DNA from: Pedobacter steynii
Lineage (GTDB): Bacteria; Bacteroidota; Bacteroidia; Sphingobacteriales; Sphingobacteriaceae
Assembly (NCBI RefSeq): GCF_900103665.1
Contig: NZ_FNGY01000006.1
Location: forward strand, 434,001 to 498,000
Direction of reading: 5' to 3'
Length of the DNA stretch: 64,000 nt
In this document: in pieces, positions 26,296 to 35,143 of the stretch
How positions within the stretch are numbered: position 1 is the stretch's first letter
How the letters are laid out: each line of letters starts with the position of its first letter
Notes under the pieces: model-generated
The model's input: only the letters and a program-made list of their open reading frames with translations
Databases searched by the model: none
What the model was told of the DNA's origin: nothing
Program-made: the position numbers and the translations under genes

Positions 26296-28674
26296 ATGGA
26301 TCATATGGTTTTAATGGGTTCTTATGGCAAGAATGCCAGGGTGTTTTTGATATTCTTCTGCCTGCTTGCTGCTTTTCAGTCTTCTTTTGCCCAGAATAAA
26401 CAACAAACTGCGCAGAAAAAGCCAAAACATGTCGTTACGGAATCTGAAATTCCTTTGCTGGTCAATAAAGTGGAAACGTATACACTGGCGATCGATAAGA
26501 ATAATTTTATCATCAAGATTGGCTTTGATTTCAGTGTGATCGAAACGCCTTTATCAGAAATAGAAACGAAATTGAAAACCTTCAAAAAGAGGTTTGAAAC
26601 CCAGGGACAGAAGATGAACCTGCGGAGCTTGAATAGTGCCGTGATCCTTTTGAAAGAGCAATCCGACAATTTACTGAACTATAAGAAAATACTCGTTTCT
26701 TATGGAGAGCAGCTCAGTAAGAGCAATACTGAAGTCAGGAAAATACTTTCTGATCCGGATTTAAATGTAATTATTCCGGATTCGGTTCTAAACGAGCAGT
26801 TGAACAGTATGGTCAAAGACGGGAAGCGTCTGGATACCTTGCAGCGAAAGATGTTGTCCCGTGTTAATTTATTAAGAAACAGACTGTCCATTAACCTGTT
26901 GCAACTGAACGACCTTTCTTCAAATATGAGCTATTTGTCGATCTCTAAAAAGATCAATATGTTCTCCAGAGAAGAAGCCCCCTTATTTAAGCTCAAGGCC
27001 GAAAAGTATAAACAGTCCTTTGGAGAGACGGTTCTGAATGCCTTTGAGCGCTCCGGAAAGATCATTTCTATTTATCTTGCCGGTAAAGGTCACCTGACCA
27101 CCCTTGCCTTGCTGATCTTTATTTTTATCACCGCCTGGCTACTCTCCAACATGCGCAGAATTAAGAAACAGGAGGAAGTAGAAAGTGTATTGCTGCAAGT
27201 CAATTTCCTGAAGCGGAGTGTGATTGTCGGCTCGGTAATGGGCTTGCTTACTTATGCACCTTTGCTGTTTGGCAACCCAACAATGTCCTTATTACATGCC
27301 ATTGAGGCCCTTAGGGTCATTGCGATATGCTTTTTATTGTTTCCTTTTTTAAATGGATCATCAAAATATTTATGGATTGGTCTGGTGTTGATTTGGTTCT
27401 TCTACGCGATTGACGACATCCTTTTGGACAGTTCCTTTGGCGAGCGCTGGGGACTGTTTATTGCCGGGGTATTGTTGTTTTTAATCTGCGTAGATATGAT
27501 TCGAAGGAGAACGGCTTTCTTTCTGAAAATTGAAGAATCTCCTGTTACCAAAGCACTGGTCATTTTTACGCTGGCCCAGGTCGTACTCTCGATCTTGTTT
27601 AACTTGTCAGGACGGTTATCTCTTGCTAAAATTTTCGGAGTGAGTGCGATACAATGCCTGATGCTTGGGATTTCGTTAAAAGTCTTTTGTACGATGGTAC
27701 TGGAAGCCATCTACCTGCAAACTGAAGCTTATCAATCCAGTCGTTTTTCAGATTTTATTAATTTCAAGGAATTACAGCATCGCTTTCAGCGAACCCTATG
27801 GATCCTGGCAAGTATCATCTGGACCATCGGATTGATCAGAAACCTAACGCTTTACGACTTGATGCTCCGCCTTTCGGCTGATTTTCTTCAGGAGTCCAGA
27901 AGCATTGGGAGTTACCAGTTTACTTTTGCCAGTATTGGTATTTTCTTTTGTATCATTTGGTTCTCTTCGCTCATCTCCAGCTTTATCAGTTTCTTCTTTG
28001 GGCACGAAAAAGCGACGGCAGGAGGTAAAAGAAGCGGTTTAAATTCGATGATGTTGCTCATCCGGCTGGCGATATGGACGGTAGGGTTTCTCATTGCAGT
28101 CGCTGCTGCGGGAATTCCAATAGACCGGCTTTCTATCATGCTGGGCGCCCTTGGCGTAGGTATCGGTTTTGGTTTGCAGAATATAGTGAACAACCTGGTT
28201 TCAGGGATCATCCTTGCTTTCGAACGCCCCATACAAATTGGTGATCAGATTGAGATTGGAAACAAGTCTGGCGTAGTTAAAGAGATTGGTGTTCGTTCCA
28301 GCAAGATCCACAATGCGGAGGGGGCAGATATTATCGTGCCCAATGGGGATTTACTGTCGCAACATCTGATCAACTGGACAATGCAGGACAGAAGTAAAAG
28401 AGTGGAATTTATGATTGGGGTACCTTATAGCACTGACCTGGATTCGGTCATCCTGCTGATCAAAGAGACACTGAAAAAAAATGAAAACATCTTGCCTGTC
28501 CCGGAGCCTGTGGTGATTGTTCAGGATTTTGGAGAATATGCCATCAGTGTCCGGATCCTGTTATGGGTTGGAGACCTGGCTGTTGGAGGAGGAGTTCGCT
28601 CTGCGGCAATGATTGATGTTAAAAAGGCATTGGCAGCAGCTGGAATTCAATTGCAAATCAGGCCTTTGAGTTAA
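26296..28674 (+). CDS. MscS-type mechanosensitive ion channel, large form
   Basis: 792 residues if translation begins at the ATG at 26296; ATGs at 26305 and 26314 are also possible, and all leave a signal peptide ending QSSFAQ. A periplasmic helical domain (about 35-260) is followed by about 8-10 membrane segments and the MscS core: the pore helix (LGALGVGIGFGLQNIVNNLV), FERPIQIGDQIEI and the beta domain VVKEIGVRSSKI, and VPNGDLLSQHLINWT. It resembles the multi-helix MscK/MscM group, which opens under membrane tension during hypo-osmotic shock. It is a single gene. Confidence 0.9.
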   Translation: MDHMVLMGSYGKNARVFLIFFCLLAAFQSSFAQNKQQTAQKKPKHVVTESEIPLLVNKVETYTLAIDKNNFIIKIGFDFSVIETPLSEIETKLKTFKKRFETQGQKMNLRSLNSAVILLKEQSDNLLNYKKILVSYGEQLSKSNTEVRKILSDPDLNVIIPDSVLNEQLNSMVKDGKRLDTLQRKMLSRVNLLRNRLSINLLQLNDLSSNMSYLSISKKINMFSREEAPLFKLKAEKYKQSFGETVLNAFERSGKIISIYLAGKGHLTTLALLIFIFITAWLLSNMRRIKKQEEVESVLLQVNFLKRSVIVGSVMGLLTYAPLLFGNPTMSLLHAIEALRVIAICFLLFPFLNGSSKYLWIGLVLIWFFYAIDDILLDSSFGERWGLFIAGVLLFLICVDMIRRRTAFFLKIEESPVTKALVIFTLAQVVLSILFNLSGRLSLAKIFGVSAIQCLMLGISLKVFCTMVLEAIYLQTEAYQSSRFSDFINFKELQHRFQRTLWILASIIWTIGLIRNLTLYDLMLRLSADFLQESRSIGSYQFTFASIGIFFCIIWFSSLISSFISFFFGHEKATAGGKRSGLNSMMLLIRLAIWTVGFLIAVAAAGIPIDRLSIMLGALGVGIGFGLQNIVNNLVSGIILAFERPIQIGDQIEIGNKSGVVKEIGVRSSKIHNAEGADIIVPNGDLLSQHLINWTMQDRSKRVEFMIGVPYSTDLDSVILLIKETLKKNENILPVPEPVVIVQDFGEYAISVRILLWVGDLAVGGGVRSAAMIDVKKALAAAGIQLQIRPLS

Positions 28675-28730
28675 AAGCTGTTTGATTATCAAGATCCTAA
28701 ATTCCAGGTTCGATTTTTTTTATTTACTAC

Positions 28731-28765
28731 AATGCCCCCCAAATTGTCTGAATTTTGGGGGCATT
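28731..28765. terminator. hairpin between MscS-type and M3 peptidase genes
   Basis: AATGCCCCC-C-AAATT (28731-28745), loop GTCTG, AATTT-T-GGGGGCATT (28751-28765): 14 paired bases with one mismatch, between two convergent stop codons. There is no long T-tract. Confidence 0.6.
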
Positions 28766-28811
28766 GCATTTAATACCAGGGCTATTCCTGCTTTATCTCC
28801 GGCAAAACGGA

Positions 28812-30836
28812 TTAAAGCAATCCACGTTTAACCAGCATAGGCTTAATATCCGGTTGATGTCCGCGGAAATTAAAAAACATCTTTCCAAGGTCTTCTGTGT
28901 TTCCTTTTGATAAGATCATATCGCGGAACCGTTGTCCGTTGGCCCTTGATAATCCACCGTTTTCCTGAAACCAGGAGAAAGCATCATTTTCCAGCATAGA
29001 AGTCCAGCTGTAAGCATAATAACCTGCAGCATAACCGTTGCTCCAGATGTGTAAGAAATAGCTGGAGCGGTAACGTGGAGGAACTTCAGTTAAGTTGAGG
29101 TGTGTTTTCCTTAAAGCTTCCGCTTCAAATTTATCTACGTCCTGTAATGGTGCATTTGCGGGAAGGGTATGCCATTGCATATCCAGAGCAGCGGCTGCCA
29201 GGGCTTCCGTAAATTCATATCCCTGGTTAAATGAACTTGCCTTCTTGATTTTATCTAAGAGCGACTGTGGCATTGCTTCGCCTGTTTTATAGTGAACTGC
29301 ATAGTTCTTCAGAATCTTAGGATCTGATGCCCAGTGTTCATTGAACTGAGAAGGGAATTCTACATAATCACGGGCAACATTGGCGCCCGAGAGACTTACA
29401 TATTGCTGGTTGGCAAAGAGGCCATGCAGACCATGTCCGAATTCATGAAACATGGTAACCACATCGTCAAAACTAATCAGTGCAGGTTGTCCGGCAGCAG
29501 GCCTGGCAAAGTTACATACGTTATAGATGACTGGTTTTGTACCCATCAGTTTGGATTGAGGAACCATATTGTCCATCCATGCGCCACCATTTTTGTTGTC
29601 TCTTTTGAAATAATCACCATAGAACAGTCCAATCTGACTGCCATCTTTGTCCATCACATCAAATACACGTACATCTTTCTGATAAACGGGAAGGTCCTTC
29701 CGTTCTTTGAAAGTAATGCCATACAATTGTGTGGCAGCATAGAATACTCCGTTCTCCAATACTTTATTGAGCTCAAAGTAAGGCTTCACCTGGTTCTCAT
29801 CAAGATCGTATTTGGCTTTTCGAACCTGCTCAGCATAATAGGTCCAATCCCATGGCCATAGTTTAAATCCTCCTCTTTGCTGGTCGATCACAGCCTGGAT
29901 GTCTTTGGCTTCGGCTCTTGCTTTTGCCGTTGCAGCCGGAACAAGTTGCTGGAAGAAGGCTTCAACAGCTTCGGGAGTTTTGGCCATCTGATCCTGAAGT
30001 TTCCAGGCGGCATAGTTCTTAAATCCTAACAGTTGTGCCTGTTGTGCACGTATTTGTGCAATTCTCGAAATCAGCTTGCGGGTATCATTGGCATCTTTTT
30101 TTTCGGCACGGGTCCAGGAGGCTTCAAAAAGCGTCTGGCGGGCAGCACGGTCTGACATCCCCTGGAGGGCAGGCTGCTGTGTCGTATTGACGAGGTCCTT
30201 ACCTGCGGCTAGTAATTGAGTGCTGAACTTGGTGGAAAGTGAAGATTCTTCCTTATTCAGTTCTTTCAGTTTTTCCTTGTCGCCCTCAGATAACTTCGCT
30301 CCTGCCAATTCAAATTTCTGATAATAATATTCTACTAAACGGAGAGATTCCGGATCTAATTTTAATTTAGCACGCTCCTGATAAACGCTTTCTACGCGTT
30401 TGAATAGTTTGGTGTTCAGGTAAATGGCATCATTGTTTGCCGTCAGTTTTGGTGCTTCTTCTTCCTGTACTTTTTGCAGATCCGGATTGGTATTGGCACC
30501 GGTAACTAAACCGAAAACCCGATTTACACGCCCCAGCAATTGCCCGCTCTTTTCAATCGCCAATATGGTGTTTTCAAAGGTGGCAGACTCCGTCTGATCT
30601 GCAATTTTCAATATTTCAGCCTGTTGCTGTTTCATTCCTTCTTCAATAGCAGGTCTAAAATCACTGTCTTTGATCTGGTCAAAAGCCGGTGCCTGGAATG
30701 GAAGTTTGCTGGCGTTTAAAAATGGGTTGGAAGGAGAGATGCTTTCCTCCGTCCCCCCTGATGAGGATTTCGGCTGATTACAGGCGCTGGTTATTGCAAG
30801 TAAAGCCATTATTGGTAAGTAAGATATTCGTTTCAT
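28812..30836 (-). CDS. dcp: M3 family peptidyl-dipeptidase (Dcp-like) lipoprotein
   Basis: 674 residues, close to the length of E. coli Dcp. A lipoprotein signal (LLAITSAC, Cys19) places it in the periplasmic membrane surface. The zinc motif HEFGH is at 464-468 (His464, Glu465, His468) and the third ligand is Glu493 in YVEFPSQ; the downstream RYRSSYFLHIWSNGYAAGYY motif forms the substrate-binding loop of Dcp/oligopeptidase A enzymes. It removes dipeptides from peptide C-termini during nutrient peptide breakdown. It is a single leftward gene, divergent from the epimerase gene. The paralogue oligopeptidase A is an alternative name; the lipid anchor favours Dcp. Confidence 0.92.
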   Translation of the reverse strand: MKRISYLPIMALLAITSACNQPKSSSGGTEESISPSNPFLNASKLPFQAPAFDQIKDSDFRPAIEEGMKQQQAEILKIADQTESATFENTILAIEKSGQLLGRVNRVFGLVTGANTNPDLQKVQEEEAPKLTANNDAIYLNTKLFKRVESVYQERAKLKLDPESLRLVEYYYQKFELAGAKLSEGDKEKLKELNKEESSLSTKFSTQLLAAGKDLVNTTQQPALQGMSDRAARQTLFEASWTRAEKKDANDTRKLISRIAQIRAQQAQLLGFKNYAAWKLQDQMAKTPEAVEAFFQQLVPAATAKARAEAKDIQAVIDQQRGGFKLWPWDWTYYAEQVRKAKYDLDENQVKPYFELNKVLENGVFYAATQLYGITFKERKDLPVYQKDVRVFDVMDKDGSQIGLFYGDYFKRDNKNGGAWMDNMVPQSKLMGTKPVIYNVCNFARPAAGQPALISFDDVVTMFHEFGHGLHGLFANQQYVSLSGANVARDYVEFPSQFNEHWASDPKILKNYAVHYKTGEAMPQSLLDKIKKASSFNQGYEFTEALAAAALDMQWHTLPANAPLQDVDKFEAEALRKTHLNLTEVPPRYRSSYFLHIWSNGYAAGYYAYSWTSMLENDAFSWFQENGGLSRANGQRFRDMILSKGNTEDLGKMFFNFRGHQPDIKPMLVKRGLL

Positions 30837-30986
30837 CTATTTGATTTTTGTTTTGAAGCCTTTGATTATTAAAGTAATTATTGTCCTGCGTGCTTAATCC
30901 TTCTTTTAATAATGTCGGGTTCATTTTTTATGAATAAATTATAAGTCTTTTATAAAAGTAAGAATTTTTAGCTGAGCGAAACGTTG

Positions 30987-30994
30987 TAAATTTG
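30987..30994 (+). promoter_or_regulatory. candidate -7 element of the epimerase gene
   Basis: TAAATTTG matches TAnnTTTG, 33 bases before the start codon. A T-rich stretch near 30965-30969 takes the -33 position, but a true TTTG is missing. Confidence 0.45.
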
Positions 30995-31027
30995 GAGTAG
31001 TTCAGGAGATATTTTAAACAAAATAAT

Positions 31028-32011
31028 ATGAAAGTTTTAGTAACCGGAAGTTCCGGCCATCTTGGAGAAGCAATGGCGAGGAGACTAAAAGAATTGAACC
31101 ATGAGGTACTTGGTTTAGACCTGATCAAATCTCCTTTTACCAGTCATATTGGCTCGATTACAGACCGTTCTTTCGTGAAGGAATGTATGGAAGGGATAGA
31201 GACTGTTTTTCATACTGCTACCTTACATAAGCCACATGTGGCTACCCACGACCTGCAGCAATTTATTGACACCAATATTACCGGAACCCTGCATCTGCTT
31301 CAGGAATCGCTGGCAGCAGGAGTAAAGCGTTTTATTTTTACCAGTACGACCAGCGTATTTGGGGAGGCAATGTCACCTCCAGCGGGTAGTCCGGCTGCCT
31401 GGGTAACAGAGGCATTGGTGCCGGTTCCCAAAAATATCTATGGCGTTACAAAACTAGCGGCAGAAGATCTGTGTCAGTTGTTTTATAGAAACCATGGCTT
31501 GCCTTGTATCGTCCTGCGAACGTCCAGATTTTTTCCGGAAGATGATGATGAAAAAGAAAAGAGAGCCGCTTTTTTCGGAGAAAATCTCAAAACAAATGAG
31601 TTTCTCTTCCGCCGGGTGGAACTGGAAGATGTGGTTCAGGCGCAGCTTCTCGCAGCGGAAAAGGCGCAGGATCTGGGGTTTGGCAAATACATTATCTCTG
31701 CCACTTCTCCGTTTTTGCCAGAAGATTTGGCCGCGCTAAGAACGAATGCTGCGCAGGTGGTTGGTAAATATTTCCCTGATTATCAGAAAGTATATGAAGG
31801 CTATAATTGGAAAATGCTGACGGAGTTTGATCGGGTATATGTGAACGAAAAGGCCAGGGCAGCATTGGGCTGGAAACCAAAATATGATTTCAGTCATCTT
31901 CTGGAGCAATTGAAGCTGGGAAATGAGCTGCAAAGTCCGCTGGCCAGGCTGGTCGGATCAAAAGGATATCATGCGCGATCATTTTCTGAAGGGCCTTATC
32001 CGGTAGATTGA
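31028..32011 (+). CDS. NAD(P)-dependent epimerase/dehydratase (extended SDR)
   Basis: 327 residues. The Rossmann motif is VTGSSGHLG near the N-terminus, followed by VFHTATLHKP, and the catalytic YGVTK lies near residue 139 with STTSVFG before it. It belongs to the extended SDR class that acts on nucleotide sugars and related substrates; the particular reaction cannot be assigned. It appears to be monocistronic and divergent from the M3 peptidase gene. Confidence 0.87.
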   Translation: MKVLVTGSSGHLGEAMARRLKELNHEVLGLDLIKSPFTSHIGSITDRSFVKECMEGIETVFHTATLHKPHVATHDLQQFIDTNITGTLHLLQESLAAGVKRFIFTSTTSVFGEAMSPPAGSPAAWVTEALVPVPKNIYGVTKLAAEDLCQLFYRNHGLPCIVLRTSRFFPEDDDEKEKRAAFFGENLKTNEFLFRRVELEDVVQAQLLAAEKAQDLGFGKYIISATSPFLPEDLAALRTNAAQVVGKYFPDYQKVYEGYNWKMLTEFDRVYVNEKARAALGWKPKYDFSHLLEQLKLGNELQSPLARLVGSKGYHARSFSEGPYPVD

Positions 32012-32174
32012 TGAGACCATCATAAGTATACCACTTACAAACAGGAACGAATAATACGGGCATGATCGCTTCATAACCGATAAACCTGGAATATGGGCTC
32101 TTGAGGACCATTGAAAATCAATAAAAAGATCGAAAAAATCAAATTATAGGCTGATGAAAAAACAATATATATGA

Positions 32175-32182
32175 TATATTTG
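32175..32182 (+). promoter_or_regulatory. -7 element of the FKBP gene
   Basis: TATATTTG matches the consensus exactly and ends five bases before the ATG at 32188, so the transcript would begin at or next to the start codon. No TTTG is seen at the -33 position. Confidence 0.5.
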
Positions 32183-32187
32183 TGAAC

Positions 32188-32703
32188 ATGACTAAATTAA
32201 AACACCTGTTATTATTGGTTTGCATAGCCGGATGCTTTGCAGCCTGTTCGAAAGACAAAGCGGTTGAATGTTCTGGTGAAATACCAAAGTTCCCATTGCC
32301 TGCGAGTGCAATAGCCCAGTTTCAGCTGGACACTACTGCAATTCGTAAATTTGTAGTTGACAACAACATTCCTGATGTAAAGAAGGATGAAAACGGTGTG
32401 TTTTATCAGATTTTAGCGCCTGGTACCGGTACGCATCATTTTACCTTATGTTCCAACATTACCATTATTTATGAAGGTAAATTGTTGAACGGTACGGTTT
32501 TCGACAGCTCAAAAGGAAGTGAAACAACCTTTCCACTGGGTCGTTTAATTCCGGGCTGGATGGTTGGTGTTCCTAAAATTCAAAAAGGAGGAAAAATCAG
32601 ACTTTTGATTCCTTCTGTTTTTTGCTACGGAACAGCAGCGGTAGGTCCAGTTCCTGCGAATGCAAATCTTGATTTTACCATCAGCCTGAACAATGTAAAC
32701 TAA
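32188..32703 (+). CDS. FKBP-type peptidyl-prolyl isomerase lipoprotein
   Basis: 171 residues from the ATG at 32188; a GTG two codons earlier lies in the -7 element and is less likely. The lipoprotein signal ends in CFAAC. The C-terminal ~100 residues are an FKBP domain (GTVFDSSKGSETTFPLGRLI, then PGWMVGVPKIQKGGKIRLLI and PSVFCYGTAAVGPVPANANL), with the domain's conserved V-F-D-S and P-G-W elements. It probably accelerates prolyl isomerisation of exported proteins in the periplasm. A very strong terminator follows. Confidence 0.9.
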   Translation: MTKLKHLLLLVCIAGCFAACSKDKAVECSGEIPKFPLPASAIAQFQLDTTAIRKFVVDNNIPDVKKDENGVFYQILAPGTGTHHFTLCSNITIIYEGKLLNGTVFDSSKGSETTFPLGRLIPGWMVGVPKIQKGGKIRLLIPSVFCYGTAAVGPVPANANLDFTISLNNVN

Positions 32704-33022
32704 AGACGCATCGAATCTTAATATAGCGGAACCTGCAACGAATTCAATAAATGAATTCGTTGCAGGTTTTTTTATGAAGGAAAAGTAAATGTTTCTGCCG
32801 GGTTATTCAATTATTCTGATGATTATTGGAGTGGTTAAACCTGAGCCCGTCAGGAAGGATTTTGTTGCAAAATTCAATCGCAATTAGATTGTTTATCTGC
32901 TTTTTGTGAAAATTTATTCCTGAATGTTGTAAACTTTGTTTATTTTTATTTTAGTAAAAAGCGCCGTCCTTCCTGAAGGGTCTAATGAAGACAATTGGCG
33001 CGTTTGAAGAAGATGTAATCAT
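32704..33022. other. spacer with terminator, no gene
   Basis: 319 bases. Apart from the terminator at 32730-32773 there is AT-rich DNA that must hold the promoter of the sigma-factor-like gene; no clear TAnnTTTG element was found close to its start. No small gene is supported. Confidence 0.5.
32730..32773 (+). terminator. strong rho-independent terminator after FKBP gene
   Basis: A perfect 17-bp stem (AACCTGCAACGAATTCA at 32730-32746 and its complement at 32752-32768), 5-base loop ATAAA, and a T-tract to 32773. Confidence 0.9.
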
Positions 33023-33496
33023 ATGCTCGAAACTACGCCTCACTCCTTAACAGAACATCAGCCGGAAAGCATACGCAGTCTGTATGACAGACATGCAGGC
33101 ATGTTACTGGGCTATATTTTTGAGGTTGTAAAAGACCGTAAACTAGCCGAAGAATACCTGATTAAAGTTTTTTGTGACCTGTCCATCCGGTATAACGATG
33201 TCAATCGGACCGGAATCAGCGGCTGGCCTCAGCTGCAGAAATTTGCAAGGGAAAAGCTATTGTCTTTACCGGACAGCCCCAGATATGTAAGCCTGAATGC
33301 CGGAGTAAAAATATCCGATTCCCCGAACAGCTATCTGAGACAGTTAACCGAGGAGCAGAGACAGGTGTTTTGCGATGTTTATTATAACGGAAGAACAATT
33401 GCAGACATTTCAATAACGCTAAATAAAACAGAAGATTTAACCCGGAAGACTTTAAAAGAGGCTTTCGCTATAATGAGAAAAGGTAGTGAAAATTAA
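33023..33496 (+). CDS. ECF sigma-70-like factor, divergent
   Basis: 157 residues. The N-terminal part (IRSLYDRHAGMLLGYIFEVV, then KDRKLAEEYLIKVFCDL) matches sigma region 2 and the C-terminal part (LRQLTEEQRQVFCDVYYNGR, then TIADISITLNKTEDLTRKTL) matches region 4. Both regions are present but divergent. It overlaps the anti-sigma-like gene by 11 bases, the usual coupling of an ECF factor with its inhibitor. No TonB receptor with a signalling extension is adjacent, so the inducing signal is unknown. Confidence 0.8.
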   Translation: MLETTPHSLTEHQPESIRSLYDRHAGMLLGYIFEVVKDRKLAEEYLIKVFCDLSIRYNDVNRTGISGWPQLQKFAREKLLSLPDSPRYVSLNAGVKISDSPNSYLRQLTEEQRQVFCDVYYNGRTIADISITLNKTEDLTRKTLKEAFAIMRKGSEN

Positions 33497-33983
33497 CGAA
33501 TACATAGAAAGCGGAATATTGGAAGCGTATGTATTAGGTTCTGCCTCTGAAGCGGAAGCGAACGAGCTGTTACACCTAAAAGCGCAACATCCACAGATTG
33601 AAGATGCACTCTTTAAACTGGAGTCAGATCTGGAACGTATAGCGGAACACATGGCCATTACGCCACCTCCCAATACTTGGGCTAAAATTGAAGGAGGTAT
33701 AAATGAGCTGGTTAAAACACCTCAGTTTGAATATTTAATAGGAGAGGAACCTAAAGAAAGCAGCCGTGGTTCCAGATCAGGAAAAAGTGCACAGTTCATA
33801 GAAGTAGAGGCCGAATCAGGACACATGCGCATCCGTAAAATATGGAGGTGGGTGTTTTTTGCCGTTTTTGTGCTTGGAAAGATATTTCTTGCCTTTGCGA
33901 TCTACTATTATCTGGAAAACCGTCATACCCAGGAGGAAATAGAAAAGCTGAAAACAGAGCTGGAAAATAAAAGTACCAAATAA
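33486..33983 (+). CDS. anti-sigma factor (RskA-like) with single membrane segment
   Basis: 165 residues from a GTG start that overlaps the end of the sigma gene. The N-terminus (KINEYIESGILEAYVLGSAS, then EAEANELLHLKAQHPQIEDA) is the zinc-less anti-sigma domain; one membrane segment lies near 120-141 (VFFAVFVLGKIFLAFAIYYY), followed by a short coiled coil (QEEIEKLKTELENK). The usual extracytoplasmic RskA domain is missing, so the periplasmic part is only the coiled coil. It should hold the sigma factor at the membrane. The GrpB-family gene begins two bases after its stop codon. Confidence 0.82.
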   Translation: MKINEYIESGILEAYVLGSASEAEANELLHLKAQHPQIEDALFKLESDLERIAEHMAITPPPNTWAKIEGGINELVKTPQFEYLIGEEPKESSRGSRSGKSAQFIEVEAESGHMRIRKIWRWVFFAVFVLGKIFLAFAIYYYLENRHTQEEIEKLKTELENKSTK

Positions 33984-33985
33984 AA

Positions 33986-34588
33986 ATGACGGACTTTAAG
34001 CCGAAGCGCATCGAAGTCGTTCCCTATACAGAAAATTGGGCGCAAACTTTCGAAGCATTAGCCAACGTATTTAAAATTGATTTAGAAGATCTGATTATTG
34101 GTATGGAACATGTTGGAAGTACTGCTGTTCCGGGACTTGCTGCAAAGCCGGTGATTGACCTGGATCTGATCATTCGCGATAAAAGCAGATTTGAAGAAAT
34201 TAAAGTTATACTCGGAAAAAGAGGATACCTGCATGTCGGTGAAATGGGGATTCCTGGAAGAGAAGCCTTCAAGCGCTCTTCTGAATACACACCTTTAAAT
34301 GCTGAAAATCAAGTATGGCCTGCTCATCATCTGTATGTTTGTCTGCAGGATAGCGTAAGTTTAAAAAATCATTTATTATTTAGGGATTATCTGCGTGCAA
34401 ATCCGGAAACAGCGGCAGAATATGGCCGGCTGAAGATGACACTCGCTGAAAAACATCCTTATGACATCGACCGTTATATTGATGGAAAAACAGATTTTAT
34501 AATTACTGTTCTCGAAAAGACAGGCTTTGATAAAATGCTGTTGAATGACATCTCCGGACAAAATAAAATCGACGAATCAAATAATTAG
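33986..34588 (+). CDS. GrpB family (UPF0157) nucleotidyltransferase-like protein
   Basis: 200 residues. The signature MEHVGSTAVPGLAAKPVIDL followed by DLII is the nucleotidyltransferase-fold motif of GrpB proteins, and the C-terminal half has the typical HHLYVCLQDS and YGRLKMTLAEKHPYDIDRYI segments. Its biochemical role is not established in the family. It is tightly linked to the sigma/anti-sigma pair (two-base gap), which suggests one transcript rather than a shared function. Confidence 0.9.
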   Translation: MTDFKPKRIEVVPYTENWAQTFEALANVFKIDLEDLIIGMEHVGSTAVPGLAAKPVIDLDLIIRDKSRFEEIKVILGKRGYLHVGEMGIPGREAFKRSSEYTPLNAENQVWPAHHLYVCLQDSVSLKNHLLFRDYLRANPETAAEYGRLKMTLAEKHPYDIDRYIDGKTDFIITVLEKTGFDKMLLNDISGQNKIDESNN

Positions 34589-34663
34589 TGCTGTTAATGC
34601 GCTAATCAGTCCTATCTGAATCATCTCTTTGGAACATAGTTTTGTGGAACTAAATAACAAATT

Positions 34664-35110
34664 ATGAACCTAATGATGAAAAAATCGGTACTTATGGTAT
34701 GTTGCATGCTTTTGCTTGGCATCACTTCCTGTAAAAAAGACGAAGACAAAACTCCGGAACAACCTGCTGCAAGCCCTTCAGAAATTCTGGCTTCAGTGAC
34801 CTGGAAATCTACTACGGTTAAGGATCAGACGGGGAAAGATGTGACCGCCGCAAACGGCGGATATGTTGGTATAGCGAAGTACAATGTGAATGGTGATTTT
34901 GAAATCAAGGGATTCGATGGCGTGTTGAGAAGCTCAGGCCAATGGGCATTGACAGCTGATGGCAAAAAGAGAATGCTGATCGGTACGACCGCTGCAGGTG
35001 CCTCGTTTTCAAGGGTAGTGGATGTTCTGGTACTGAATAAAAGTATTTTTACTTACCGCATTACTAACCCTCAGGGAGAGGTGGTAGATGTAGAACATGT
35101 TCCAAACTAG
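34664..35110 (+). CDS. DUF4822-like lipoprotein
   Basis: 148 residues; lipoprotein signal ends LLLGITSC. The mature part (ASVTWKSTTVKDQTGKDVTA, then GYVGIAKYNVNGDFEIKGFD and GQWALTADGKKRMLIG) is a small beta-barrel-like domain that I take to be DUF4822; the function is unknown. A -7-like TAGTTTTG at 34637-34644 lies 20 bases upstream of the start. A second ATG three codons in would also leave an intact signal. The gene ends at a hairpin shared with the convergent HAD gene. Confidence 0.75.
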   Translation: MNLMMKKSVLMVCCMLLLGITSCKKDEDKTPEQPAASPSEILASVTWKSTTVKDQTGKDVTAANGGYVGIAKYNVNGDFEIKGFDGVLRSSGQWALTADGKKRMLIGTTAAGASFSRVVDVLVLNKSIFTYRITNPQGEVVDVEHVPN

Positions 35111-35119
35111 GGGAGAAGA

Positions 35120-35143
35120 AAGAAGGGAATAATCCCTTCTTTT
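35120..35143. terminator. bidirectional terminator between DUF4822-like and HAD genes
   Basis: AAGAAGGGA (35120-35128), loop ATAA, TCCCTTCTT (35133-35141) followed by T residues; on the other strand the HAD stop codon lies at its edge. Confidence 0.75.

Noticed and set aside
29334-29861. 175-codon plus-strand frame opposite the M3 peptidase gene
   Set aside because: Antisense shadow of a well-conserved enzyme; no homology signal.
31890-32111. 73-codon minus-strand frame at the 3' end of the epimerase gene
   Set aside because: Its first 40 residues look somewhat protein-like (SPYSRFIGYEAIMPVLFVPV), but most of it overlaps the epimerase coding region and no family or start context supports it.
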